Of a stretch of 64,000 nt of DNA, positions 12,441-23,493 are shown piece after piece. This stretch comes from Gloeophyllum trabeum ATCC 11539 (lineage: Eukaryota > Basidiomycota > Agaricomycetes > Gloeophyllales > Gloeophyllaceae): the NCBI RefSeq assembly GCF_000344685.1, contig NW_006920421.1:1-64000 (forward strand). Reading direction: 5' to 3'. The position numbers and the translations under genes are program-made. The notes under the pieces were generated by a model. The model was given only the letters and a program-made list of their open reading frames with translations, made no database searches and had not been told where the DNA came from. Numbering within the stretch: position 1 is the stretch's first letter; each line of letters opens with the position of its first letter.

Positions 12441-14121
12441 CGCCATCGTGATCATCTGTCCCATTCGTTCGCTAGCGAATGGCCTACCGTTCACTCTAGG
12501 CTGGGCACTCTCCCGTGTTTCAAGTCGTCTATGTCGATGTTCAACCCATCGACGGTACACCTGCTCCGATATCCGATACTAAGGTATTATCACCACGAGG
12601 AATGACTACGCCCGCGCTGGACGACTGTCTTCATCGTCATCTTCATGGCCGGCCCCTGCCCGTGTGAGAGGTATCGAGCACTGTTAAAACAGGACGGAAA
12701 GGCCTGCCGAGGACTGTCGCTCGGGAATGTTGGATCTGTGGAAGGCTGACGTTTCATAGTACGGGTCAGGGGCCCTGCGACGTGCTCGAATATTTATGAT
12801 GCTACGTGCAAGGAGGTCTTATAACGCACCCCGAAGGTCACTGATCTCCCTGATCCTGGTCAGACGGTCGACGCGAGGAACGGGACCGCATCAGGCACCG
12901 GGAGAGATCCTCATGGCTCTTCCAACGCAGCTGTCCTTTCTGCGTTCAAGGACTTGATGCTGCTAACTCACCAGCCACGTACGTATCTGGTGGGTTATCA
13001 CCGTCAGCAATGAACACTGATCCTTCATCGATCCATCCACGGGTTTCGCCGCGTACTCGTGCGGGCGCGAGAGTTTGTTCCTTGTATTCCCCGTGCGAGG
13101 CATAGGATCCACTGCTGAGGGATCGAAGACGTCCGCCTGCGACAAGGACAGGCAGTCATCAGAAAACAGATGGATGCCTCTGCATCTTCAGATCTGCCGC
13201 GTCCTGATTTTGAACGGTACGTTTCCGCGTCCCTGCGATGCATTCGTAGAGCGTGGTTTCCAACCCGTCAGATACACATCTCTCTGCGTCGAAACCCTCC
13301 ACCATCTCTTGAAGAAACATGCCATAGATACGCCGCTGTTGTAGGGCGGTCGTCGGGCGTTAGCTGCTGAGAGTCGTGACGTGCCGTCCCTCTCGCATAC
13401 CACACAGGATCGCGACTCGCGGGGAACAAGGCCCTCCGAAGGATCGAAGCTCGGCAGTATCCCTGATGTATGTACCTTCACTCACGCCCGCGTTCCTTCG
13501 CTGGACGATGACGGAACGGGAGAACGCCTTCTGCCGAAACATCCGTCGAGTAGAATCGATACGCGATCAATGCCAACAGGCGACGCAGCGAGCACTGATG
13601 ACAGCCGTTTCTCGGCCTACATTGTGTGTCTTGGCAGAGTGTCACGGTCATGATCTTCTCCCGCAGACCATTCTATGATCTCCGTGAGGACAATGCAATT
13701 CATGCTCCTTCCGCTGATGTATCCGATATATGATAGAAGCCGTTACGAAGAGATGCCGCAAGCATGTGTCGCCAGATGCCCGTAAAAGAAGACGGACGGC
13801 TGCGCGTAAACACCCCGCGGACACGAGTTGATGTGCTATATCAGATGCTGTATCGTCGGCTATACGGACAGGACGAGACGTATCTGCACTGGAGACGCCA
13901 TCCTCGGGATGCCGTCGTTCACCTCCATACGGGCCAGGTGAGCAGAATATCCGATACGGCTTACTGCACTATTAGGTCTTATGCGCAATTTTGCGCAGCT
14001 TGTCCGTATCATTCCGACTCGAGATGGAGTTCCCATTCGATATACAAATATACAGCCACTTCGCTATCTACATTCACAGTCTCTCCCCAGCCACCCTAGT
14101 ACTTCCCCATCTTGCGGTATG
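12441..14121. other. 3' flank of F-box copy B
   Basis: No gene supported. 12960-13400 is the distal 3' flank shared with copies A and E. About 13708-13740 carries the conserved block CTTCCGCTGATGTATCCGAT followed by ATATGATAGAAGC, which lies 340-430 bp beyond the stop of B, C, D and E. Confidence 0.5.
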
Positions 14122-16011
14122 TTACTTCTCCTTAGTCTTGAGGACAGCAGCCGATTCGGGCGGCGTGATGTCTTCACCTCTGGCGCCCGAGTGCGTGTCA
14201 TCAGCCTTTTGCCCGGAGGAAGCTGAAATCTCATCGTTGTGTTCATCGTCGCTCAAGGACTGTTCCCCGTCTTCGAGCTCCCCGTCTTCAAGCACGCCCT
14301 CATCAGTATTCCCCTCTTCGAGCTCCCCTTCTTCAGGCTCCTCGTCTTCAGGCTCCTCTTCTTCGACTTCCCCTTCTTCAACCTCCCCTTCTTCGACTTC
14401 CCCTTCTTCAGGCCCCCCATCTTCAAACTCACCGTCTGTCTCATCATCCTCGTCGTAAAGGTCAAAGTCCACACCCTCCTCAAAGGTGTCATTCCTCGCC
14501 TTGAATATCTCCACCCCGTCCCAATGGACATTGCGCGAGACTATCTGCAAGAGCTCGAGATCTTCTTGGAAGATATTGATACACTCGCGAATGGTAAATT
14601 CTTTGATGTGTTGCGTAGTGTCGCAGCGATTGAAGGGTTTTATCAGGCGCTCCAGAAAGTCGCCTTGGTCCTGCTCCGACAGCCGAGACGAGCAACGGAA
14701 CCAGACGCCTTCCAGGTCGAGCGACTCGAGCCGGGGGAATAGCGGCCGCCTATACCATAGATCATCGACGGGTTTCTGGTAGTAAAGACCCATCGGGAAT
14801 ACGGACGTGCCCCGATGCGAGATATGAAGTGTCGTGATGTTCGGCGTGGTCTTGAAGAGTGTCGTCCAGCTTCGCGTGGATATCTCGGTGTAGGCGCGAG
14901 CATTCCGTATGCTGAGATGCTCAACGGCGGATATCCAGGCCGCAGTACGGGTTGGTCCGAACTTCATACGTAGAACGTCAACCACCCGATATTCGTCCCA
15001 CTCTTCGAAATTGTCGAAGATCAGGTACGTCCCGACCTGAGGTGGGAAATCAGGTCCAGGTACGTCCGGTGTCAACGCCACGTGGAGGCTGGTGGGGTTG
15101 GGCGCATAGAACGTGCATCCCCCAAATTCCGTCCTACCGTCACCCTCGAACCGCCGTCGTACCAGCTCCATGACCTCCTGCAAGTCGTCATCGCACAAAA
15201 TCGAGAGCCGCATAAACTCAACATGTGGCATCGAGACAAACGCCAGGAGTTCTGCTTCCCCGACACTTTGTATGGCCATGTCAACGCGACGTAATCCTTC
15301 AAGGCAAGTCGTCCGGACCAACGCATCCTCTTTGACGGTGGGTAGCAGGTTGACCTTGAGTTCGAGGGACTCGAGGTTGGGAAGATGGTGGAGAAGCTGT
15401 ACCACTTCGCCGGTCGTGGTGGAGACACAGGCGCCGGCGATTCGTAGGCTGGTAATGGAGGGACTTAGCAGCGTCCGGAACTCATCGAAGTCGAAATTTG
15501 ACACGTCCAGGTGTCGCAGCTTTGGCGACGCGAAGCAAGACAGGTCGACGCGCTCGTCGCGGTCCACCCTCTCGATCGCAAGACTCTCCAAGATCAATGC
15601 ATCCCCTCTCTTTCGTCCATCCAACGCTCGCAAAGCCTCAGAGGTAGCCTTCAGAGTAAGAGACCGTACGCGCGATATTTGGTTCATGACTACGGCCAGC
15701 TTTCTCCCGTCTGCCTCCGTCGACAACGAGCCGGCTACGGCGACGGGCAATCGCAGTGTCCGTGCCAGCATCGTTCTCACCGAGTCCAAACTTCCCATCC
15801 AAATATTCCTCCAATGGGTTGCGTTGTGTACGGTGGCTTCTCTCCAACTGCGACATACGTGGGTCGCGGCGAGTAACCCGGTGGCACTCGGTGGCACAAT
15901 GGCCCCCGTGGCAGCATCGGTACCGTCGCCCGTCCCAAATTCCACGACTTTTGAGATGAGCTCGTAGGAGAGATTAGCAAAGTTTGTGCGCGGCATTATT
16001 GATTGGAACAT
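14122..16011 (-). CDS. F-box/LRR-like protein with acidic repeat tail, copy B
   Basis: Single-exon CDS of 629 aa. Residues about 9-70 form an F-box-like domain: NLSYELISKVVEF, then THVCRSWREATVHNATHWRNIW, the spacing typical of fungal F-box-like proteins. Residues 90-520 are irregular leucine-rich repeats (SPKLRHLDVSNFDF, LPNLESLELKVNLLP, FPRLESLDLEGVWF) with the family signature YAPNPTSLH. About 525-600 is a strongly acidic tail of EEGEV/EDGEL units, and the protein ends KTKEK. F-box proteins recruit substrates to SCF ubiquitin ligases; that role and the substrate are inferred. First ATG is used because it aligns with copies C-E. A leader intron (16038-16089, GTACGC...CTCTAG) lies in the 5' UTR. 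Confidence 0.85.
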   Translation of the reverse strand: MFQSIMPRTNFANLSYELISKVVEFGTGDGTDAATGAIVPPSATGLLAATHVCRSWREATVHNATHWRNIWMGSLDSVRTMLARTLRLPVAVAGSLSTEADGRKLAVVMNQISRVRSLTLKATSEALRALDGRKRGDALILESLAIERVDRDERVDLSCFASPKLRHLDVSNFDFDEFRTLLSPSITSLRIAGACVSTTTGEVVQLLHHLPNLESLELKVNLLPTVKEDALVRTTCLEGLRRVDMAIQSVGEAELLAFVSMPHVEFMRLSILCDDDLQEVMELVRRRFEGDGRTEFGGCTFYAPNPTSLHVALTPDVPGPDFPPQVGTYLIFDNFEEWDEYRVVDVLRMKFGPTRTAAWISAVEHLSIRNARAYTEISTRSWTTLFKTTPNITTLHISHRGTSVFPMGLYYQKPVDDLWYRRPLFPRLESLDLEGVWFRCSSRLSEQDQGDFLERLIKPFNRCDTTQHIKEFTIRECINIFQEDLELLQIVSRNVHWDGVEIFKARNDTFEEGVDFDLYDEDDETDGEFEDGGPEEGEVEEGEVEEGEVEEEEPEDEEPEEGELEEGNTDEGVLEDGELEDGEQSLSDDEHNDEISASSGQKADDTHSGARGEDITPPESAAVLKTKEK

Positions 16012-16227
16012 GGTGATTGTTCAGTTGCTGACTTGCGCTAGAGCGAATTTACTCAATGTTTGGCACCGAGACGGAATGTAAGGGCGTACGATATGAGTTG
16101 TTGAAGAATTCAGGCTCCGGTGGAGAGCAGGCGTTGATATAAGGAGGTCCGTTAGCGTGTGGTTGTGGGAGAGACGTCAGAGAGAGTCGCTGAAAGGAGG
16201 CGGAGTTGGCGTTTTAACTGTGCAGCG

Positions 16228-16246
16228 CTTGTATGCTGCTGATTGG
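16228..16246 (-). promoter_or_regulatory. shared CCAAT element, copy B
   Basis: The same 19-bp CCAATCAGCAGCATACAAG, 235 bp upstream of the copy B ATG. About 120 bp further out a TATA-like stretch (GTATAGAATAAAACGAGAGC, minus strand) is shared with copies D and E. Confidence 0.65.
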
Positions 16247-17359
16247 GCGAGAGCGTTCCCACGCCACACGCCCGCCCTCCATTGTCTGTCAGTGCACGTC
16301 CAGCAACGTCTGTATTCTTTCGAATCCGAAGCGCACTGCTGACAGGAGCCGATAAGTGCTCTCGTTTTATTCTATACCACATTCTATATCATTAAATGTA
16401 AATGCTAGCGCTGCGTGTCCAGTCAGAGCCCTCGTATTCTTTGGGATGCTTCCCAGCCGAGCCTGCATACGGAATACGAGCTGGGTTACAACGTAGGGTT
16501 CCAGCATGTGATATGTTGCACATCAGACTTTGATTCAAGTTACTGTGCATCTTTACAGAACTGCTCTGCATGTATGACAAATCTACGCTGCCTTCCTATG
16601 GGCGCGACCAATACTAGTAGCTCAGACGCTGTCGGCCGGGCGGCTCTGTCCCCCAGAGAATGGAATGAAGCGAGAACGCAAGAGCGCTTCAATTGTAACG
16701 CTTAATGACCACTGGTGGTGGATGCAGACCGCGCTGTTCTCGACGATGCGATGTCTCGGGGCAGGGCCCCAGTTTTGTACTGTGCCTGCAAGGTGTTTGC
16801 TTGAATTACTCGATTCTTATCTCACTTCAGCTTTCTTCGTTTTTTTCTATCCCTTTCTTACCAGTGTTTTGACCTTCATCGCACAGTGGAGGCATTACTT
16901 ATTTGACCAACACGCTCTTGCTTGCCACGACGTTGGCGATTCAAGCCCCCCCCCCCCCCCCCCCCCCCCCCCCGATGCGAATTGCTTGATGCCCTGGTGA
17001 TTGTAATATGTTGGACTGAAAAGCATTTCCGCATTTTCCAAAGCTTGGTTACCATTTTTCCGCGCTTGAGTTTGCATCCATCTGTGTGTAGCAGAGGAAG
17101 CACTTGCAGCGGACGAGATGGTCCGCTATTTTCGATAGGCACTGTAGATTCTTATGCGGCATTTCGTTATAATGATGGAACCGGGATGACACTGATCAAC
17201 CCTCGCAGTGCATTGACATGGTCGGTGCAGACAATCGGCCGTGCGTGAACGTTTGTTTCGTTGCGTCACTGAGCATCCTCACGGTTCTGACCGTGGCACT
17301 CATTCATCCCAGCTGACGTCCATCGCACCGACATGTACATTCGCTATTGCGACTCTCGC
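16247..17359. other. gene-free upstream flank of copy B
   Basis: No gene supported. Holds duplicated upstream flank (matches 9.74-10.08 kb) and the poly-C run. Confidence 0.5.
16946..16973. repeat. C28 homopolymer
   Basis: Uninterrupted run of 28 C. The paralogous flank near 9.92 kb has ordinary sequence at this point, so the run arose after duplication or is partly a sequencing artefact. Confidence 0.9.
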
Positions 17360-18500
17360 TATTGGCATCTGACCTGAGAGACGAAGATCGCACGTTTCTA
17401 AGGCTCGCTGCAGGACTGCAGGAGAGGGTGTGACGGCGACGCGAGTACGCGCTCGAACCTGTTGTCAGTGATGTCTCGACAGCGGAAGCGATGGGTACGT
17501 GGGTAATACACCCTATCACGCTCGGACCACTCTCAGATGTTTGGGAGAAGCCAGCTTACGAGGACTGTTGGCGGCAGAGGCATGAGACGAACGTGTGCGA
17601 GGATAGCCAGAGTCGGCGCTTGCCCTGCGCGACGACTCACCAACTCGGAATGCCATCCAAGCTCATTTGTAAGACCGACGCAGATGTATTGTGTGGGTAC
17701 TGTGGGTGGTGGGTAAAGATGCACTGTGTCCTACAGCGCCAGACATCCAAGCAGGAAGACCGAGACGAGGGTTTGTGGGATACTAAGGGTTGGTCGGGAG
17801 GATACTGGAGATCTGTCTGAATTCAAACAATCGGAGATATGAATACAGCAATGTGTAGGCGCCACTGACGTCGCATGGTGCAAGGAGCGGGTGTTCAATA
17901 GCGCCGGTGGCAAGTGCGCCTTGCGGTGGGCCAGTCGAGTAGGATGTTAAAGCAGGAAAGAGCGTGCGGTGCCTATGGCCAGCTACGAGCAAGCTTGGAT
18001 GTCCCATCTGCAGAGTCGTAAATAACAGGATGGCTGAAGAGGAGCGGGTAAAAAACGAGTATGTAAGATGCAAACTGACGGATAAACAGCAGGCTCAAGA
18101 GAAGCAGGCAAGACAGAGGTGGTGGTAGTGATCGCCCGAGTGTAAAGCATCCCCGTGCGTTCTCCGACCCCTCTCGCATACTAGAAAAAGTCGTGCGTGG
18201 ATGTTTCGAGCTGAGATTGGTGTCAGGATATACAATAGCACGCAAAGGGATACAATGCGGAAGGACCTCTCGCAGGTGGCAGTCAAGGGAGATCGTCGGA
18301 GAGGTCGGGTTCAGGCAGAGGGCAGACGCTCGACGGTTACATTTATGGGGTAAGTACGGGCGGAGTAAAGCAAGAGAGATGAGAGCTTCTCTGGGTCCCT
18401 GGAGAGACAAAATTCAGTCGAAGAGTGGAATGTGGACTGCTTGCATGTGATTGGTGGGACGTTAGACGAGCGTTGTGGCGCAGAACATTTTGCTTTGGGT
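17360..18500 (-). repeat. second duplicated block, relic copy 2
   Basis: About 6.05 kb from the copy at 11.4-12.44 kb, in the same orientation relative to the F-box genes. Shared anchors include ATTGGTGGGACGTTAGACGAG, GCGAGAGGGGTCGGAGAACGC and, with the 36-kb copy, CTTGCTCGTAGCTGG...GACTGGCCCACCGC. No intact frame. Confidence 0.55.
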
Positions 18501-20241
18501 TACAACCTCGCTTGCTCCAAGCGGACTGCCTCTGTTTTCGCTCAACAGACTGACAACTTCCACCGTATTTGCCCTGCGCACATGCACTCTCAAGGTTGCG
18601 GTAGCGAGTCTATCTTGCGGCGCGAGTGCGTGGTGCGCGCTGGCAGGCGGGCAGCTCGCCCATGTTCGAAGATGTCTATATGGACGTCCAGGTCGCGTTG
18701 TCGTCCTCAGCCCCAGGCTCTGGGTTTCCTGCATGTGCATCAAGTAATCACTCCTCTTGTTTCTCCCTTAGCCTCCATAGACCTTTCCTCCTCCCTTTTT
18801 CGACCCGCCGAGGATTGCGCAGGCCTACAAAATTGGGTTGCTGTGCTCTGGTCTGCGAGGTTTACTGCGGGTGCGTGTGTGTTTCTTTTGCCGCGCGGTT
18901 TGGCTTTTTCTTGGTAAATGGGTGATCTCCGGCGGTCCGGCGGACGGTTGATAGAGAGCGAGCGAGGGGTGATCAGGTTTTCCACTCTTGTCGTGCGTTC
19001 GACGAATTCTCTCCTTATTCCTTGATGATCCATTTGTACGCATATTGTATGCCATTGTACCACCTGGAGGACGACCTTGGATACGCGATGCAGCATGCGT
19101 CGGAGACCTACCATGATGCTCGAGGCGCTCCGGGAGCTAGGTAGGAGGACACTCAGAATGTCGTCATAGTCCCGAGGCGAGTAAGCCATTGGCTGCGCCT
19201 CTTGCTCTCTGCTCCTCGTACGCTGACAAATGCGATTTTCCGCGGCGCAGGGATCGATGGCCTCCCTAACTGCGCCCAGACCACAGCGATCGGCGCATGG
19301 GGTATCAACCGCGATGTATTGGCAGGGCATTGTCTCCCACCCGCGAACGTCATGTCTGTACGTATCGTGTCTGCATCGAAAGCCCTTGAAAGGACATTCG
19401 ATGAAATTGAAATGGAGCATGGCGTCAGCCACTGCAAGGGGTGGCGCGCCATCCCGATTGCGTCCCATATAGGATCGCGGCGTACAGGGAACAGTGCTCA
19501 GCCGAAACTCGATACTGATTCCCGACGTACCTTCACAAGCGTCCGAGCGGGTACATTGCACCGTTTCTTGGCTGGACGATGGCGGAGCGGGACAACTCCT
19601 ACTCTCTCAAGACCGTGGAGAGGGCGCAGAATTGATATGCGATATACGCTATCGGGCGACGGCATGCTCAGCAGCAAACAATGATGATGCCGATAACTCA
19701 TCGTGAAGTGTCACGGCGATGATATTCCCCGGCCGGTTCATCTATCCCCTCCGTAAGTAGAATGCACTTCATACTTCTTCCGCTGATGTATCCGATATAT
19801 GATAGAAGCCGTTCTGAAGAGAGGCCGCGAGCATGTGGCGTCAGATGCCCTTTGTGCAAAAGAAGGCGGACGGGAAGGGCCCCGCGAGAATACGAGTCCG
19901 TACGCTATATCAGATGCGGTTCCCATGGGCTGTATGAAGGGACGTGTCTGTCGCTCATGCCCAATCGCCGATGCCAGGCAGACGTGCTCAGGATGCCGTC
20001 GTTCCTCCATGGTATCGAGGTATGCACGACATTCTGTGCGATCTTTTGCGACCGATTCGCTCACATGTGCCATTCTGAGAAGAGTCAAAATCAATTGGTA
20101 CAAGAGGACCTTGCCTCTAGCATCCGCGTCCAGATGCTTACCATGACCTCCGATGCAAGGCACACTTATTCAAAAATACAGAAATACATCCAATTCGCTA
20201 TCTACATCCGCAGTCTCGCTCCAGCCAGTGGTTCCGGTACG
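18501..20241. other. 3' flank of F-box copy C
   Basis: No gene supported. 19310-19390 matches about 7825-7880 of unit A (GGCATTGTCTCCCACCC...). The conserved ATATATGATAGAAGCCG block is at 19777-19811, about 430 bp past the copy C stop. Confidence 0.5.
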
Positions 20242-22203
20242 TTACTTCTCCTTGCTCTCGGTGCTACTGGTCGGCTTGGAGGACACGCCGTCCTTGCCTT
20301 TGGCGCCCGGTGGCGCTTCCCGACGCTCTCTCTCAGAAAGAGCCGTGATCTCACCGTCGTGCTCATCTTCGCTCGAGGATTGTTCGCCGTCCTCGATTTC
20401 CCCATCTTCGAGTTCTCCCGCTTCAGGTTCCTCCTCATCGAGCTCGCCGTCTTCGGGCTCGCCGTCCTCAAGCTCGCCGTCCTCGAGCTCGCTGTCTTCG
20501 AACTCGCTGTCCTCGAACTCGCTGTCCTCGAACTCGCTGTCCTCGAACCCGGCGTCCTCGAACTCTTCATCTTCGACCTCTTCTTCTTCGAGCTCTCCGT
20601 CTTCGAGCTCGCGATCTTCGAGGCCTGCTTCATCATCTTCGGCGTCGTAAAGGTCGAAGTCGATCCCTTCCTCGAAGGTGTCGTTCCTCGCCCTAAAGCT
20701 CTCCACCCCGTCCCAATGGACATCACGAGAGATTTTGCGCAGGAGTTCGATGTCTGCGTGGAAGATATTGACTCCCGCGCGAATAGTAAGATTTTTGAGG
20801 TTCTGTGTCACATCGCAGCGCTGATAAGGTCTTATCAGCCGATCCAGAAAGTCGCCCTGGTCTTGCTCGGGTAGCCGAGACGAGGCTCGGAACCAAACAC
20901 CTTCCAGGTCAAGAGACTCAAGCTCTGGAAAGAGCGGCCGCCTATACCAGAGATTACCGACGGATTTCTGTGAGTAAAAACCCGTCGGGAATACAGATAC
21001 GCCTCGCTCCAAAATGTGAAGTGTCTTGATGCGGGGCATGGTCTTGAAGAGTGTTTTCCAGGACTGTGTCGATATTTCCGTGTGAGCGCGCGCGTTCCGT
21101 ATGCTGAGATGCTCCACGGCAGACATCCAGGGCGCGGTACGGGTCGGTCCGAACTTCGTGCGTAGCAGATCAATGACGCGATATTCATCCCACTCCTCGA
21201 AATTGTCGAACACCAGGTACGTTCCCACCTGAGGTAGCGAAGCAGGTACACTCTCGTTTGGCGTCAACTCCACATGAAGGCTGGTGGGATTTGGGGCATA
21301 GAATGTGCACCTTCCGAATGCCGTCCTGCCGTCAACCTCAAACCGCCGTCTCACCAGCTCCATGATCTCGGGCAAGTCGTCGTCGCAGAAAATGGAGAGT
21401 CGGATGAAGTCAAGATGGGGCATCGAGACGAATGCGAGGAGTTCTGCTTCTCCGATGCTTTGGATACCAAGGTCTAAGCGACGTAATGCTCCAAGGCAGG
21501 TCGTCTGGACTAAGGCACCCTCTTCCGCGGTAGGCAGCAGGTTCACCTTGAGTTCGAGAGACTCGAGGTGAGGAAGGTGGTGGAGAAGCTGTAGCACTTC
21601 GCCGGTCCTGGTCGAGACGCAGGCGCCTGAGATCCGTAGGCTTGTCATGGATGGGCTCAACAGCGGTCGGAATTCGTCGAAGTCGAAGTTCGTGATGTCG
21701 AGGTGTCGCAGCTTTGGCGAGACGAAGCAAGATAAATCGACCCGCTCTTCGCGGTCCACCCTCTCGATCTCAAGTGTCTCCAAGATCGATGCCTCCCCTT
21801 TCCTACGTCCATCCAATGCTCGCAAAGCCTCAGAGGTAGCCCTCAGCGTGAGAGACCGTACGCGCGATATTTGGTTCATCACGACCGCCAGCTTCCTCCC
21901 GTCTGCCGCCGTCGACAACGAGCCGGCTATCGCCACGGGCAATCGTAGTGTCCGTGCTAGCATGGTCCTCACCGAGTCCAGACTTCCCATCCAAATGTTC
22001 CTCCAATGGGTGGCATTGTGTACGGTCGCTTCTCGCCAGCTGCGACATACGTGGGTCGCGGCGAGTAACCCGGTGGCACTCGGTGGCACAATGGCCCCCG
22101 TGGCGGGATCGGTACCGTCGCCCGTCCCAAATTCCACGATCTTTGAGATGAGCTCGTAGGAGAGATTAGAAAAGTTTGTGCGCGGCATTATTGAATGGGA
22201 CAT
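20242..22203 (-). CDS. F-box/LRR-like protein with acidic repeat tail, copy C
   Basis: Single-exon CDS of 653 aa, the longest copy. F-box-like segment at about 12-70 (NLSYELISKIVEF, CRSWREATVHNATHWRNIW), LRR body to about 520, family signature YAPNPTSLHVEL. The tail (about 530-620, DNA about 20375-20645) is the most expanded: four EFEDS units, then ELEDG, EPEDG and EIEDG units; it ends PTSSTESKEK as in D and E. Leader intron 22230-22282 (GTACGTCCCG...CTCTCCAG). Nearest relatives are B, D and E. SCF adaptor role is inferred from the F-box; the tail could bind basic partners such as histones, which is speculation. Confidence 0.85.
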   Translation of the reverse strand: MSHSIMPRTNFSNLSYELISKIVEFGTGDGTDPATGAIVPPSATGLLAATHVCRSWREATVHNATHWRNIWMGSLDSVRTMLARTLRLPVAIAGSLSTAADGRKLAVVMNQISRVRSLTLRATSEALRALDGRRKGEASILETLEIERVDREERVDLSCFVSPKLRHLDITNFDFDEFRPLLSPSMTSLRISGACVSTRTGEVLQLLHHLPHLESLELKVNLLPTAEEGALVQTTCLGALRRLDLGIQSIGEAELLAFVSMPHLDFIRLSIFCDDDLPEIMELVRRRFEVDGRTAFGRCTFYAPNPTSLHVELTPNESVPASLPQVGTYLVFDNFEEWDEYRVIDLLRTKFGPTRTAPWMSAVEHLSIRNARAHTEISTQSWKTLFKTMPRIKTLHILERGVSVFPTGFYSQKSVGNLWYRRPLFPELESLDLEGVWFRASSRLPEQDQGDFLDRLIRPYQRCDVTQNLKNLTIRAGVNIFHADIELLRKISRDVHWDGVESFRARNDTFEEGIDFDLYDAEDDEAGLEDRELEDGELEEEEVEDEEFEDAGFEDSEFEDSEFEDSEFEDSELEDGELEDGEPEDGELDEEEPEAGELEDGEIEDGEQSSSEDEHDGEITALSERERREAPPGAKGKDGVSSKPTSSTESKEK

Positions 22204-22419
22204 GGTGGTTGTTCAATCGCTGATTTGCGCTGGAGAGAATTTAGTCGATGTTTGGCATCGAAATGTAGCGTACGGGACGTACTATATGAGTATTGTTATA
22301 TGATTTGGGCCTCGACGAACACGAAGAGCAAGTAGCGTGCGGTTGTGGTTGAACGCAAGTCGAAAGGAATAATGTCGTGTCGCTGAAAGGAGGGGAGTTG
22401 GCGTTCCCACTGTACAGTG

Positions 22420-22438
22420 CTTGTATGCTGCTGATTGG
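22420..22438 (-). promoter_or_regulatory. shared CCAAT element, copy C
   Basis: Identical 19-bp element on the minus strand, 235 bp upstream of the copy C ATG. Confidence 0.65.
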
Positions 22439-22574
22439 TTGAAGGGGTTCCCACGCCACGCGCTGCCCTCCATTGTCCGGATCCGCGCCGGTGGCCCCCC
22501 CACCGAAGCATCAATACTCTTACCAGCTCCACGCGTACTGCTCAAGGACGAGGCTGTAGTGCCTTGATTATACT

Positions 22575-23485
22575 GGGGGTCGGCAACTCCTGCCAGCCGA
22601 ATGTCCGCGTGACCGTGATTGTCACACTCGCGTCTCGCAATCCGGCCTCTGTGGCATATTCCTTCGTGGTAGTGAGCTCTACTACAATGAGATAGATTGG
22701 TTGTCTCAGATACAGGGCTATATGGATAATATCTACAATAAGAAGCACTATTATAGTCTATATAGTGCTCTGTATTAGTAATAAAGCAGTATTCTTCAGA
22801 GTCCTCAGACTCAGGCATTACAGCAGCTGGCTGGTAACGAATTAAAAGGGTAGCCTTCAGAGAATCTCTTGACAGCCTCCAATAGTGCAGTAATCTTTGC
22901 AGATCCTATCTTCCGGAATTGAGTCTTCTGTCCTCGAGAACACCCTATCCGGGGCCTATCCATGACGAGGAAGCCCAGCAGATCAATCAAGCAGCCCAGA
23001 ATAGCTGCGAGACCAGCCAGAAGTGATGCGTCACCGTAAAAACACGTCCCGACGCGTAGCGACGCGCTCATTCAACGCGTCTCGGCACTTGCCGAGCAGG
23101 CTCATTGGGCTGCACATCGTTGTGGTGCAAACTGTGGACTCCACACAGCACCACAATTCCCAGAAAAATCATATAATATTCTTTTATGAACAAGAAATCA
23201 CATCCTTCCCGTCCTTTTTTCTGATTTGTACTTCGTGTGTGTGTTTCTGTGCTAAATAGCCCCCATAAGTGACCGGTTTTCCACCTTCAAGGCCAAAATC
23301 GCAAAATTAGACGGGAAGAATAGATTCTTCGCTATACAAAAGAATATCTACAATTTGTTTCCAGATTTTACAGTAGCTACTGAGCCCAAAGTTTGCACCG
23401 CACGGTGCAAAGGTTTCCTGGCTGGTGTGGCTGAAGCGTGACGCGCGGGTCGGAGTTTAAATTTGGCAGGAGTTGCCGACCCCCA
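22575..23485. mobile_element. non-autonomous hAT-like DNA transposon
   Basis: About 911 bp with terminal inverted repeats of about 21 bp (GGGGGTCGGCAACTCCTGCC... at the left, its complement at 23464-23485) and an 8-bp direct duplication ATTATACT at 22567-22574 and 23486-23493. An 8-bp target duplication and a GGGGTCGGCAA-type end are typical of the hAT superfamily. The interior is AT-rich compared with its surroundings and has several ACGCGT motifs near 23050. A minus-strand frame (22811-23071) is open but I see no hAT transposase signature. The paralogous flank of copy A (about 9130-9170, GGTTATATTTGG) looks like the empty site, so insertion followed duplication. Confidence 0.8.
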
Positions 23486-23493
23486 ATTATACT

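Noticed and set aside
14245..14455. Tail minisatellites as CRISPR-like arrays
   Set aside because: Units are contiguous imperfect 12-15 bp coding repeats in a eukaryote, without spacers.
14239..14742. Hydrophobic Phe/Leu-rich frame opposite the acidic tail of copy B (similar ones opposite C, D, E)
   Set aside because: Mirror image of GAG/GAC-rich tail codons; no own start context or conservation beyond that forced by the sense strand.
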